Positions 34,919 through 44,486 of a DNA stretch of 64,000 nucleotides are shown piece after piece. The notes below the pieces were generated by a model that saw only the letters and a list, made by a program, of their open reading frames with translations, did no database searches and was not told the DNA's origin. This DNA comes from JBBDMU01 sp040905685 (GTDB lineage: Bacteria > Bacteroidota > Rhodothermia > Balneolales > Natronogracilivirgulaceae). Numbering within the stretch: position 1 is the first letter of the stretch; each line of letters starts with the position of its first letter. The DNA lies in assembly GCA_040905685.1 (NCBI GenBank), contig JBBDRB010000077.1, positions 37,080-101,079 of the forward strand. The letters run 5' to 3'. Position numbers and translations under genes: made by a program.

Positions 34919-36538
34919 ATGGAACCTATTCAATCAAAGATCAGCAAGTTAATTGATTTTCTCGGCAATCCGGAGAACCTGCCGGATGAAACCGGGGAAG
35001 TCACCATTTGCCAGACGCACGGATCGGTACTTGCCCTGGCCGATCATCATGTATATAAGGTAAAAAAGCCGGTGGATTTCGGATTTATGGATTTTACCAC
35101 CCTGGAGAAAAGGCAAGCCAATGCCCGGCGGGAAATAAAACTTAACCGAAGGCTGTGCAGTGATACGTATCTGGATGCCGTCACCATTACCGAAGCAGAC
35201 GACGGAAGCTGGCGGTTTGGAGACGGAAAAGGAGAGATTATTGACTGCGCGGTTCGGATGAAACGGCTGGAGGATGGTTTTTTTCTGCCCCAGATCCTCA
35301 AAAAGGGAGATGACCCGAATAATATGATGGAGATTATCAGCGACCGGCTGATGGAATTTTACGGCGGGCAAACGGGAGAATGCAAAGCGGAATATGGTGA
35401 TATATCCAAAATAAGGCAGGATTGCGAGGGAAATTTTCAGGCCATGGAAAAGCTTCCGGAGGCGGTTGTGCATCCTGTGCTGCTGGAAACCGTAAAATCC
35501 TTTACCTATACCTTTCTGGATCGTTATGCAACGCTGTTTGAAGAACGCGTACGTGAGGGTAAGATCCAGGAGTGCCATGGTGATCTTCATATGGACCATA
35601 TCCATTACAAGGATGGCAGGCTTTGCATTTTTGATTGCATCGAATTCAATGAAGCCTTCCGGTGCATTGACATTGCCAACGATCTGGCCTTTCTGGCAAT
35701 GGACCTTGAACATCAGGGCTACATCAGGGAGGCGGCCCATTTCACTACATTGATGGCGAAGGGGCTAAAGGATGAACATTTGACCACCCTGATGCACTTC
35801 TACAAGGCATACCGCGCATGCGTCCGCGGCAAGGTCCACGGTCTGGCCGGAACGGATCCCTCTCTCCCGCCGGAGGAAAGGCGGTTAAACCTTGATGAGG
35901 CGGCATCATTTTTTCAACTGGCCATGCAGTATGCCTGCTGTGGATTGCCGGCCGCCCTGATCTTTTTTGGTCCGGCCGGCAGCGGAAAAAGTACACTGGC
36001 AGGGCGTATCGGCGGCCTTGCCGGTTGTCCGGTGCTCAACAGCGATGTCCTGAGAAAAGAATTATTCAGTTTGCCTGTTGATGAGCCTGCGCCGGACTCA
36101 GTAAAAGCGGATCTGTACAGCCGTGAAACCACAGACCGTGTCTACAATATCTTAATCGAGAAAGGGCTGAAATACGCAAAAACCCATCGAACCATTATAC
36201 TGGATGCTACCTATGCTAATCCTGACCACCGCGGCGAAACACGGTTGGCCTTTCGTTCAGCGGCGATCGACCCGCTCTTTATTTTTGTTACGGCGGAAGA
36301 AAAAATGATACACGGCAGGCTGTCTGACCGAAACAAAGCCACCCGCTCCGTTTCCGATGCCCGGGAAAAGGACTTCGATACCTTAGTAGCCGGTTACCGG
36401 GATCCCGATCCCGGTAATTACCAGGGCAACCTGATCGAAATTGACAATTCAGGCGATCCGGAGGATGCGGCACAGGCTTTACTGAAAACCCTGACCGGCA
36501 AACTGTTTGAGAAGCAAAAACTTAAAAGGGGACCGTAG
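34919..36538 (+). CDS. Fusion of aminoglycoside-phosphotransferase-like kinase and P-loop kinase
   Basis: The 539-residue protein has an APH/choline-kinase-like domain (about 1-320) with HGDLHMDH (His220) and IFDCIEFNEAF, followed by a small P-loop kinase domain (Walker A GPAGSGKST, about 351-359) resembling adenylylsulfate/shikimate-type or zeta-toxin-like AAA kinases. Two-domain proteins of this kind are found in many bacteria and their substrate is not established. Nothing here indicates antibiotic resistance. Its last 17 bases overlap the 3' end of the convergent surface protease gene. Confidence 0.82.
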   Translation: MEPIQSKISKLIDFLGNPENLPDETGEVTICQTHGSVLALADHHVYKVKKPVDFGFMDFTTLEKRQANARREIKLNRRLCSDTYLDAVTITEADDGSWRFGDGKGEIIDCAVRMKRLEDGFFLPQILKKGDDPNNMMEIISDRLMEFYGGQTGECKAEYGDISKIRQDCEGNFQAMEKLPEAVVHPVLLETVKSFTYTFLDRYATLFEERVREGKIQECHGDLHMDHIHYKDGRLCIFDCIEFNEAFRCIDIANDLAFLAMDLEHQGYIREAAHFTTLMAKGLKDEHLTTLMHFYKAYRACVRGKVHGLAGTDPSLPPEERRLNLDEAASFFQLAMQYACCGLPAALIFFGPAGSGKSTLAGRIGGLAGCPVLNSDVLRKELFSLPVDEPAPDSVKADLYSRETTDRVYNILIEKGLKYAKTHRTIILDATYANPDHRGETRLAFRSAAIDPLFIFVTAEEKMIHGRLSDRNKATRSVSDAREKDFDTLVAGYRDPDPGNYQGNLIEIDNSGDPEDAAQALLKTLTGKLFEKQKLKRGP

Positions 36539-39488
36539 CCCTGATCCGGTAAAAGAGATCGTAATCTTCATCAAAGCCCAGCCTGTTCACAGGCTGGGCG
36601 ATTCCCAGGGCGTGGACAAGCCTTAATCCACCAACTTGCAGCACATTTTTTAGCTCGATTCCGGTACCCGTCCGGTTAAACCGGCCCGGGGCCGGTTCGT
36701 CTGCAGCGTAACGCAGGCTGCCGGCATCCAGGAAAGGGGACAGAGCCGATTGCCCCAGTACGGCCGTTCCGAGCAGCGTGGTGCGAAGGTTGATAAACGG
36801 CATGCGATATTCAAGCGTGCCAAAGAGCAGTTGGTCGCCCGTGAGAAATTCCCGGTAACCCCTTACCCGTTCGTACGCCGGAAGCTGAAACAGACCCAGA
36901 ACGTCATCAAAGGGTACCGTAACATAATCACTGCGTGTGAAGCCTATGAAATCCTGGGGAAAAGGATCCCCGTACAGGGCCAGCCCACGGACATAAGCAT
37001 AGAACCTTGACCGGCCCAGGGCCGGTAATATGGCATAAGCCGCCAGATCCGGACGAAAATAGCTGCTATCGGTAAAAGGTCCCGGTACGGCCGCGGTCAC
37101 CCTTAAACGAATGCCCCAGCCTTCAAGCTGCTGGATCACATTTGAGCGCGAGGGTAACTGCCGTTTCATCCTGTAGGTTAACCTGATGTCGGTCTGCCTT
37201 CCCGCCGAAGGCGGTGAAAGGCCTGAAGGCATTGCTGTAAAATCTTCCGGATTATAGATGCTGCGCCGGGTATGACGGACCCTTATCTGGAATTCACTGG
37301 TCGTATAGGGTTCGTTGAACCAGTCAAGGGGCTGGGTAATAGATACTTGTCCGCCATCTCTTTCCTGAAACAGGGTGGTGTGACCGTATTGGCCTGCTGA
37401 GGGCTTACGCTTATATACGTCGAACCGCAAAGACGGGCGCAGCTGCCTGTTGGTGTACGATAGATAAAAAAAACTTTTATCCTGCATATCCGTGAAGGAA
37501 AGGCCTCCACCGGCCAGCACCATGTGCTTGCCCACCGGTTCGATCCATGCCGTGCCCATGGCCAGACCGTATTCATTTTCGCCGGTGAGATCACCGGACC
37601 AGTAGGGCAGGGCCAGAGTGAGTACATGAGACAGGTTGGCAAAGGAATTGTAGGGATATTGATCGTGAATCAGTGAGGCATCCGGTCGAATGGAGTCTGC
37701 AATTTCCCGGGGCGGACGATGCGTCGTCCATGCGGCATAGTCAGCCGGCAATCCGACGGACAGGGCCGTTTTACCCCCGGCGCCGATCAGGTAAGCCTCA
37801 TCCCAGCGCTTGGTCTCGGTGCTTTGGATCACCAGGCGGCCGTTCCGGTGAAGGGAATCGGGCGCCAGCCAGTCGCGGACCGTGCCGCCGGTGAACAGGT
37901 GGGTGACGCGCACCGGTTCGCCCGGGCGATCCACAGCCTGCATAAACACGTTTTCAATTCCGTCGCGCAGGGAGGTATAGGCTATGGCCGATCCCGTGGA
38001 ATTCCATACCGGGAAACGGTCGTCAAAGGACCCGTCAGTCAGGGGTGTAAGGCTTCGGCTTGCCGCATCCAGCACGACAATATCCCTTTTCCGCTCTGCT
38101 GTAAAGCGGGAGACCAGAATCTGTTCACCGGCTGGATGCCATTGTATGGAGAGCAGCTGGACATCGCCTTCGAAAAATGTAAGCCGGCTCTCCCGGCCCG
38201 AGGAAAGATCCCTTACTACGATATTATCGGTATTTCCCCGGCTTTGGATAAAGGCCAGCCGGTTGCCGCCGGGTGAAAAAACGGGTGATCGAGCCCGCCT
38301 GTCGCGGGTTAGACGCTGTATATCGCCCGATGGGAATTCAGCCATATACAGGTCATTGATAATGGACCCGCCGGTTCCCCTGCCGGTCCGTGAGTAGGCA
38401 ATACGGTCACCGGCCGGGTGCCAGCTGATGGGTGGGTTTATGGGCCCTGTCGCCAGGACCCGCCTCTCACGATCCGTATCGTTACTGACGGTGAATATGC
38501 CGGTTACAGGCCGTTCCAGAGAGATCATTCCCAGGACGGCAATTTGTGTGGTGTCCCGACTGTATTGGATATCCCGGTACCAGGTCGCCGGTAAAGGCAG
38601 GGGATTTGCATGCAGGGAATCGAGGCGGTCCATCTGACCGGCCATGGTGTTATAGTACACTCCTGTATGCTTCTTCCAATCCTCGTAAAACTCATTATAG
38701 GATTGTCCGGTGGTCGCTTTAAATGCCGCATTGAAATCATGGACCCCGGCTAACCCGGGCAAGACCGGCTTACGGTGTTGCAAAAGGCTGGCCAGGGTGG
38801 AATCGCCGTATTGGGAGGCAAAGTAGCGGACCTGGGAACTGCCCGAAGCGTACATAAGCCGCCGGTTCCATGCCGATTGGCCGTCATTGTAGGACAACCG
38901 GTTCTCGAAAGCGGCAATTCTGAGCCAGCGATCCCCCCGTCGGGCATCCCAGTGTTCGGTTTCATACTGTGCCAGGCCTTCCGTCCAGAAACGAGGCAGG
39001 GGACTGGCAAACAGGACATCAAAAGGGCTGATGGCGGAGCGGACCGCCTCGAAGTGAAAGATATGGGCCAGTTCATGAGAAATCACTTTTCTAAGCCATT
39101 TGACCTCCCCCGTCCACGTGACCGCATAATCGTTTACATTTACCCATATATTGGTATATGCGTCATTTATGGGGACGGCAAAACCGTTGGTGATCTCATC
39201 GTGACCGGACAGATAAATGCGTATCTTTTTTTTTGGACGAAATCCGAAGTTGACCGACAGAACCTGATAGGTCTCCTCCGCAATGGCGGCAGCATGGTCC
39301 TGCATCCCGTCAAGGGTGGATGGATACACGATCCGGAAGTGTTCGGTCTCGGAAACCACCCAGTTTAATTCGGGATGGTTACGTCCTCCGGCATGATAAA
39401 AGGTCTGGGAAAAAGCTGAAGTCGACAAAAACAGGAACAGACAAAAGAATGAAAATTTCAAAAATTGTATTCCAGTTTTGGTTATCAC
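36522..39488 (-). CDS. Surface metalloprotease / beta-propeller / outer-membrane barrel fusion
   Basis: At 988 residues this protein joins three parts. After a signal peptide (about 1-27) there is a gluzincin peptidase-MA-like domain with the zinc site HELAH (138-142) and the third ligand Glu170 in FWTEGLAQYE. A TolB/PD40-type propeller follows (about 300-600) with repeated blades such as WHPAGDRIAYSR, FSPGGNRLAFIQS and WNSTGSAIAYTS. The C-terminal part (about 640-988) is a BamA/TamA-like surface-antigen barrel ending in Phe. The start is GTG. It would anchor a protease at the outer membrane; the substrate is unknown. Confidence 0.78.
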   Translation of the reverse strand: MITKTGIQFLKFSFFCLFLFLSTSAFSQTFYHAGGRNHPELNWVVSETEHFRIVYPSTLDGMQDHAAAIAEETYQVLSVNFGFRPKKKIRIYLSGHDEITNGFAVPINDAYTNIWVNVNDYAVTWTGEVKWLRKVISHELAHIFHFEAVRSAISPFDVLFASPLPRFWTEGLAQYETEHWDARRGDRWLRIAAFENRLSYNDGQSAWNRRLMYASGSSQVRYFASQYGDSTLASLLQHRKPVLPGLAGVHDFNAAFKATTGQSYNEFYEDWKKHTGVYYNTMAGQMDRLDSLHANPLPLPATWYRDIQYSRDTTQIAVLGMISLERPVTGIFTVSNDTDRERRVLATGPINPPISWHPAGDRIAYSRTGRGTGGSIINDLYMAEFPSGDIQRLTRDRRARSPVFSPGGNRLAFIQSRGNTDNIVVRDLSSGRESRLTFFEGDVQLLSIQWHPAGEQILVSRFTAERKRDIVVLDAASRSLTPLTDGSFDDRFPVWNSTGSAIAYTSLRDGIENVFMQAVDRPGEPVRVTHLFTGGTVRDWLAPDSLHRNGRLVIQSTETKRWDEAYLIGAGGKTALSVGLPADYAAWTTHRPPREIADSIRPDASLIHDQYPYNSFANLSHVLTLALPYWSGDLTGENEYGLAMGTAWIEPVGKHMVLAGGGLSFTDMQDKSFFYLSYTNRQLRPSLRFDVYKRKPSAGQYGHTTLFQERDGGQVSITQPLDWFNEPYTTSEFQIRVRHTRRSIYNPEDFTAMPSGLSPPSAGRQTDIRLTYRMKRQLPSRSNVIQQLEGWGIRLRVTAAVPGPFTDSSYFRPDLAAYAILPALGRSRFYAYVRGLALYGDPFPQDFIGFTRSDYVTVPFDDVLGLFQLPAYERVRGYREFLTGDQLLFGTLEYRMPFINLRTTLLGTAVLGQSALSPFLDAGSLRYAADEPAPGRFNRTGTGIELKNVLQVGGLRLVHALGIAQPVNRLGFDEDYDLFYRIRATVPF

Positions 39489-39561
39489 TATCAGGTTTTA
39501 TAATATGGCACCGGTATAAGGTATGCAATCCGGGAAAAAGATAATTAAATAACGGGAACAT

Positions 39562-41154
39562 ATGAACAAACTTTACAGAGCGTATATTCCAGGCATGATC
39601 ATAGCAGTGATCCTGTCTTCATGCCAAACCCATCAGGATCAGGTCGTTCACCCTGCTGACGGATGCACCACAGGTTCGGTGAATATCGTCCTTTTTGTCA
39701 GTGACGATCACGGCCAGGATACCGGTGCCTATGGAAACGAGGTGATCCAAACGCCCAACCTGGATGCCCTGGCAAGCGAAGGGGTCCTGTTCAGGAATGC
39801 TTTTGCCACCACGGCCAGCTGCAGCGCAAGCCGTTCGGTCATTTTGACGGGACTGCATAACCACCGGAACGGACAGTTTGGTCATGAACATGATTACAGT
39901 AAATTCTCCTCCCACGATAACATCCAAAGTGTTTCAGCCCTGCTCTCGGATAACGGATACCGGACGGGCAGGTCGGGAAAATACCATGTGGCCCCCGGGG
40001 AAGTCTACCGGTTCGATGAAACTTTACCCGGCAGTTCACGCAACCCCTATGAAATGGCGAACCGGGCAAAGGAATTTATCACCCCGGCCGACAAACCCTT
40101 TTTTCTGCTGATGGGAGCTTCCGACCCGCACAGGGGAGGAGGGCCCGATACGGGGCTGCCCCATGAACCGGATCGTTTCGGCAATGCGGCTCAGGGTTAT
40201 GAAGGAATTGATCCCGTTTTCTACGGCCCGGATGAAGTCATCGTGCCCTCGTGGCTGCCCGACAATGAAGCGACCCGTCAGGAACTGGCCCAGTATTACC
40301 AGTCCGTTTCCCGGCTCGACCAGGGGTTTGGCCGCCTGGTGCACAACCTCAAAGAAACCGGTGCCTACGACAATACGGTCCTTATCTATATGTCTGATCA
40401 CGGGATGGCTTTTCCCGGCGCTAAAACCAATGTATATGAACCGGCTCTTCTTTCTCCTCTTATTGTTCGGGACCCTTGTGCAGAAACGGCCGGGACGGTG
40501 AATGAGGCCATGGTCAGCTGGGTAGACATTACTCCCACCATCCTCGACTACGCCGGGGTGGAAACGCCGGCCTATTCGCGGCATGTGGGCCAGGGAGTGA
40601 TCCGGGATTTCTATCCCGGATCACATGGGCTCCATGGCCGCTCATTCCGGTCTGTCCTTGAAGAGGAGGAGCCCGTGGGATGGGATGAAATCCAGGCCTC
40701 GCATACCTTCCATGAGATCCATATGTATTACCCCATGCGCGTGGTCCGTGACCGGGACTATAAGCTGATCTGGAACCTGGCCCATGAGCTGCCCTATCCC
40801 AATGCCTCGGATCTGCAGACATCCTCAACCTGGCAGTATGCCCTGAGCCAGGGCTCGGCCGGCACCGGTAGTGCAGCTGAGGTAAGCGACCCTTCCTGGC
40901 AGAATATAGCGGGAGCGGACGCGCCATTTGGATTTCGAACGGTCAACGAATACATCCACCGGGCTGAATTTGAGCTGTTCGATATAAAGAACGATCCGCT
41001 CGAGACCCGCAATCTGGCTGATGATCCGGAGTATGCCGGTATTCTTGAAACCTACATCACCCGCCTGAAAGACTTCCAGACGGACACCGAAGATCCGTGG
41101 TATATCCATTGGGTATACCAGGACGATAACGCACATTTTTTCGAAGAACCCTGA
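39562..41154 (+). CDS. Sulfatase lipoprotein, SGSH (N-sulfoglucosamine sulfohydrolase)-like
   Basis: This 530-residue protein has a lipoprotein signal with Cys near residue 21 (LSSCQ). The sulfatase core motif is C87-S-A-S-R91, which fits the formylglycine-forming pattern C-x-P/A-x-R. Metal ligands are in VSDDHGQDTGAYG and YMSDHGMAFPGAKTN. The order of blocks, such as LTGLHNHRNGQFG, FFLLMGASDPHRGG and VSWVDITPTILDYAG, resembles mammalian SGSH, which removes N-sulfate from heparan sulfate. Export and sulfated-glycan use are likely; the exact substrate is inferred. Confidence 0.85.
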   Translation: MNKLYRAYIPGMIIAVILSSCQTHQDQVVHPADGCTTGSVNIVLFVSDDHGQDTGAYGNEVIQTPNLDALASEGVLFRNAFATTASCSASRSVILTGLHNHRNGQFGHEHDYSKFSSHDNIQSVSALLSDNGYRTGRSGKYHVAPGEVYRFDETLPGSSRNPYEMANRAKEFITPADKPFFLLMGASDPHRGGGPDTGLPHEPDRFGNAAQGYEGIDPVFYGPDEVIVPSWLPDNEATRQELAQYYQSVSRLDQGFGRLVHNLKETGAYDNTVLIYMSDHGMAFPGAKTNVYEPALLSPLIVRDPCAETAGTVNEAMVSWVDITPTILDYAGVETPAYSRHVGQGVIRDFYPGSHGLHGRSFRSVLEEEEPVGWDEIQASHTFHEIHMYYPMRVVRDRDYKLIWNLAHELPYPNASDLQTSSTWQYALSQGSAGTGSAAEVSDPSWQNIAGADAPFGFRTVNEYIHRAEFELFDIKNDPLETRNLADDPEYAGILETYITRLKDFQTDTEDPWYIHWVYQDDNAHFFEEP

Positions 41155-41207
41155 CCGTTAAAAAGACGGGCCTTCCGCTGATAAAGGTTTAGAGGCTGTT
41201 GAAAGTT

Positions 41208-42014
41208 TCACGGCGTTAATTCACGGATTTTAATGCTTCTGTACCATACCTCATCGCTGTGATCCTGAAAGACAATGCGGCCCGTATCGCGTCGCACCCC
41301 GAAATCCGGGTTGTCTCCCCATTTGCTGGTTTCCAGCAGGCGGTTCATCATATAGGTGCCCAGTTCATACTCCAGCACCAGGTTTCCGTTCAGCCAGTGC
41401 TCGCCTCGGCTGCCGTTAAAGACGATGCGTCCGCTATTCCATGTCCCTACCGGATTAAGACGGGCATTGCTTCCCGGAGGGATAAGGTCATACAACCCGG
41501 CCGCCAACCGGTTGGGGTCGTTGCCGGCATCCGGGTGACGATCATTGTCAAGAATCTGGTACTCAAAACCAAGAGCCCCGTGACCGGAGCTCATGGCTTC
41601 CGAGACATTGTATTTGATGCCGCTGTTGGCACCCGGACTCACTTTCCATTCAAAACTCAGTTCGAAGTTCCCGAAGGGCTCGTCGAATAATATATCCCCG
41701 CCGTCCGTCCCGGATGGCACATCGGCAGATGCTACCTTCCTGATCGCCCCGTCTTCGATAACCCAGTGTCCGGCCGGAACACTTTCCCGGTTGAGTCCGC
41801 GCCACCCGGAAAACGTTTCCCCGTCGAAAAGCAATCTCCAGCCTCCATTTTGCTCTTCCTCCGTCAGGGTATTGGGGGCCGCAGCCGGATTGGCGTCGGA
41901 AGACCTGTTCGATTCGGCACATGCGCCAAACAGGAAGGCTAAGAAAATCATGGCCATACCCGTATGGATTACGGAATGGGTGGGGGATAAGTTGGCTCCG
42001 GTAATTTTTTGCAT
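41208..42014 (-). CDS. DUF1080 (3-keto-disaccharide hydrolase) lipoprotein
   Basis: The 268-residue protein has a lipoprotein signal (LFGACAES, Cys near residue 33) and one DUF1080 domain: WRLLFDGETFSGWRG, WVIEDGAIRKV, FELSFEWKVSPGANSGIKY and the closing DEVWYRSIKIREL. The fold is a concanavalin-like beta sandwich; recent work on the family assigns hydrolysis of 3-keto-glycosides. It converges on the sulfatase gene, and both proteins are predicted lipoproteins, which suggests a shared role in glycan scavenging. Confidence 0.87.
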   Translation of the reverse strand: MQKITGANLSPTHSVIHTGMAMIFLAFLFGACAESNRSSDANPAAAPNTLTEEEQNGGWRLLFDGETFSGWRGLNRESVPAGHWVIEDGAIRKVASADVPSGTDGGDILFDEPFGNFELSFEWKVSPGANSGIKYNVSEAMSSGHGALGFEYQILDNDRHPDAGNDPNRLAAGLYDLIPPGSNARLNPVGTWNSGRIVFNGSRGEHWLNGNLVLEYELGTYMMNRLLETSKWGDNPDFGVRRDTGRIVFQDHSDEVWYRSIKIRELTP

Positions 42015-42048
42015 GGGTATAAATGATTAAGTGACAGGTTGCCTGTGG

Positions 42049-44364
42049 TCAGGATTGTCCGTTATCCAGAAAATTGTAATGGCGGGCGCCTTCTATGATG
42101 CCGGCTGCGTAGGGGGATTTGGAAAAATACACACTTTTGTTACCCTCCAGCTTTTTGAGTTCGTTGCTGTGATTGCCAACAACCACAGCAAGGCGTTTGC
42201 CATAAAGCATTTCATAATCATTGCCCGAATCCCCGGCGACCAATATATTTTTAGGACTAATATGCCATTTACGGCTCATATAATCAATAGCTTTCCCTTT
42301 GGAGGCTCTCTGGGGCAGGATGTCGAGGTAGGCGTCGTGGGAGTAGGCAATGTTGTAGCGCAGCTTTGCCTCGGTCAGCTTATTGTGTACGGTGGCCAGA
42401 TGGTCATCGCTTGGGTCCATCACATAACTAAGCTTAAAGCGTCTCTCACCGTCCTCGCGCTGCATCTCAATAAAATCAAGCTGGCTGAGAATTTCCTTGA
42501 CGCGGTCAGGCTTCCACTGATAGGAAATATGAGCGCTCCAGCCATCATCCGGCTGCAGACTATCCAGGGAATCCCCGTAATAGATTTCTGTTCCTACCGA
42601 GGAAATGATGATATGGGGAGCCGGAATATTTTTTTCACTCAGGATCTCCCTGACCAGATCAAGGCTACGGCCTGTTGCCACCCCAAAGGTGACGGTCTTG
42701 TTCTGGCCGGAAAGAATCTCCAGCAGGGTATGCATCGATTCGTCATCCCCGATCAGGGTGTCGTCTATATCGGTAATAAGCAGCTTCTCTACATCCTTAA
42801 ACCTTTGTCCCGGGAAAGCCAGCTTATTTTTTTCGGCATGCTGCTGGTTATGCTTTTTAGTGACGGTCTTTATCTTTTTGATATAGGTTTCCGTATGGGC
42901 ATCCCATGAATAATGCTCCCTGACCCCATTGATGCCATCCGATGAGAACCTGGTCCATTTATCAACATCCACGAGTATTTGCTTGATCGCATTGCTGATC
43001 TTGTCCGGGTTGGTTGAATCGACCAGAATGCCGTTTTTGCAGTTTTTAACAATGTCCTGGGGTCCGCCGTCATCGGGGCCCACAATAGGCACGCCAGCCG
43101 AAGCGGCTTCGATCATGGTAAGGCCGAACGGCTCTGAAAAAGCCGAATTGACAAACACCCCCCCGCTTGCTGCGGCCATTCTGTACAGTTCAGGGACTTC
43201 ATTGTTTGGGTCATGCTTCTTGGGAATTGCCATCTTGCCATATAGATCGTACTTGTCCATCAGATACAGCAGATCATTGAGGACCTCGCGTTCATTGTCG
43301 TCCATATTGTCAATATCCTTTCGGATGCCGGCGAAAATAGCCAGATTGGCAATGAGCTGTAATTCCTTGTTCGTCCCGTAGGCCTTTACCAGGCCCTGTA
43401 TATTCTTTTTGCTGTCTGGCCGGCAAATGGTCAGGATGAGGGGTTTGTTGGTGTCTTTCAGGAACCGGTCCAGTTCGGAATGCATTTTATGCCGGGCTTG
43501 CATAAATTCTTCAGGCTTTTCCCTATTCTCATCCTCATCATAGTAAAACGGGTAAAATTTTTCGATATCAATACCGGGGGGAATCACCTGGAAGAGGGGG
43601 ATCTCATGATTGTCGTACAGAAAATATTGTTTTTTTATTTCATGGCGGGTGCTGGTTATGACCATATCCGTGCTGCGCAGAACGTCTTCCTCGGCCTCGA
43701 TACGCCGGTTAATATTGAACTGCTTGTTAATCTGTTCCAGGCTCAATCCTTCGTTTTTCAGGGAATTCAGCTTGCTGCGGCCCAGGGAATGCCCGGTGAA
43801 TATATAGGGTATGCCCATGGTGGCCGACAGGCGCTGGGTAACATAACCGGCATCGGCATAATGCCCATGGAAAAGATCAGGGTTGATTTCATGCTCTTTA
43901 TTGAAGCGGATCACGTTATCGATATATTCATCAAGGCTGGGCCACAACAGTTCCTTGCGCATATATCGCTTCCCGCCGCAACGGATGCGGACAATGCGGG
44001 TGTTTTTGGTGATCGGCTCGACCTTCTGCTTATAACTGGAACTAACCCGTTTGTCATCAAGATAACGGGTAAACAGATCGACCTGAGCCACGTCGGGGTG
44101 CTCGCCCAGGGCTTTGGTGAGATCTACTACATACTTTACCTGTCCACCGGTGTCTGCATCACGGCCGAGCTCCAGATTTTCAGATCGAATGAGCCCGTGA
44201 ATGCTGAATAACTGGATATAAAATTTTTTTGGATCTTTTTTCAAAACCTGATAGTTATAAATTTGCCCGTGATGGATTTCCTTTAAATATATAATAGCAA
44301 GTAATAAACAGCATACTACATAATCACGTTCATTTTTCAAAGTGCCGATACCAGGATGCGCCAT
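42049..44364 (-). CDS. Bifunctional sucrose-phosphate synthase / sucrose-phosphatase-like
   Basis: This 771-residue protein has a GT4 glycosyltransferase half (about 45-490; GRDADTGGQ, HGHYADAG, TGHSLGRSK and the sugar-nucleotide site EPFGLTMIEAA) that joins UDP- or ADP-glucose to fructose-6-phosphate. A HAD hydrolase follows (about 525-770) with the intact nucleophile LITDIDDTL and GDSGNDYEM, so it may remove the phosphate itself. Sucrose is a common osmolyte of salt-exposed bacteria. The first about 40 residues (ATG 44364) are unlike the family; a TTG at 44244 is an alternative start. Confidence 0.88.
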   Translation of the reverse strand: MAHPGIGTLKNERDYVVCCLLLAIIYLKEIHHGQIYNYQVLKKDPKKFYIQLFSIHGLIRSENLELGRDADTGGQVKYVVDLTKALGEHPDVAQVDLFTRYLDDKRVSSSYKQKVEPITKNTRIVRIRCGGKRYMRKELLWPSLDEYIDNVIRFNKEHEINPDLFHGHYADAGYVTQRLSATMGIPYIFTGHSLGRSKLNSLKNEGLSLEQINKQFNINRRIEAEEDVLRSTDMVITSTRHEIKKQYFLYDNHEIPLFQVIPPGIDIEKFYPFYYDEDENREKPEEFMQARHKMHSELDRFLKDTNKPLILTICRPDSKKNIQGLVKAYGTNKELQLIANLAIFAGIRKDIDNMDDNEREVLNDLLYLMDKYDLYGKMAIPKKHDPNNEVPELYRMAAASGGVFVNSAFSEPFGLTMIEAASAGVPIVGPDDGGPQDIVKNCKNGILVDSTNPDKISNAIKQILVDVDKWTRFSSDGINGVREHYSWDAHTETYIKKIKTVTKKHNQQHAEKNKLAFPGQRFKDVEKLLITDIDDTLIGDDESMHTLLEILSGQNKTVTFGVATGRSLDLVREILSEKNIPAPHIIISSVGTEIYYGDSLDSLQPDDGWSAHISYQWKPDRVKEILSQLDFIEMQREDGERRFKLSYVMDPSDDHLATVHNKLTEAKLRYNIAYSHDAYLDILPQRASKGKAIDYMSRKWHISPKNILVAGDSGNDYEMLYGKRLAVVVGNHSNELKKLEGNKSVYFSKSPYAAGIIEGARHYNFLDNGQS

Positions 44365-44423
44365 AATTAAGGGTTTATAACCGGCATAGGCCGTGGAGCC
44401 TGCCCTCCATGTTTTATTTCCAA

Positions 44424-44451
44424 TTGAGCGGTCAAAGGTTTAAATTATAAT
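44424..44451 (+). promoter_or_regulatory. Sigma70-like promoter for the 44.5 kb membrane protein gene
   Basis: TTGAGC (44424-44429), a 16-base spacer and a perfect TATAAT (44446-44451), 35 bases before the start codon at 44487. This is one of the best consensus promoters in the window and lies in the region divergent to the sucrose-phosphate synthase gene. Confidence 0.5.
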
Positions 44452-44486
44452 CCTGTAATAAAACAGCAATCACCCCTGTTAACCAA

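Noticed and set aside
34919..36538. An aminoglycoside resistance gene
   Set aside because: The APH-like domain is fused to a P-loop kinase in a chromosomal setting with no mobile elements; this is a known class of conserved proteins with unknown substrate.
39562..41154. Inactive sulfatase because the core motif is C-S-A-S-R rather than C-x-P-x-R
   Set aside because: The formylglycine-generating enzymes accept C-x-A-x-R, and the metal-binding Asp residues are intact, so the protein is probably active.
44391..44410. A riboswitch in the leader of the sucrose-phosphate synthase gene
   Set aside because: Only a five-base-pair hairpin (TGGAG/CTCCA) is visible; no known riboswitch core or conserved box is present.
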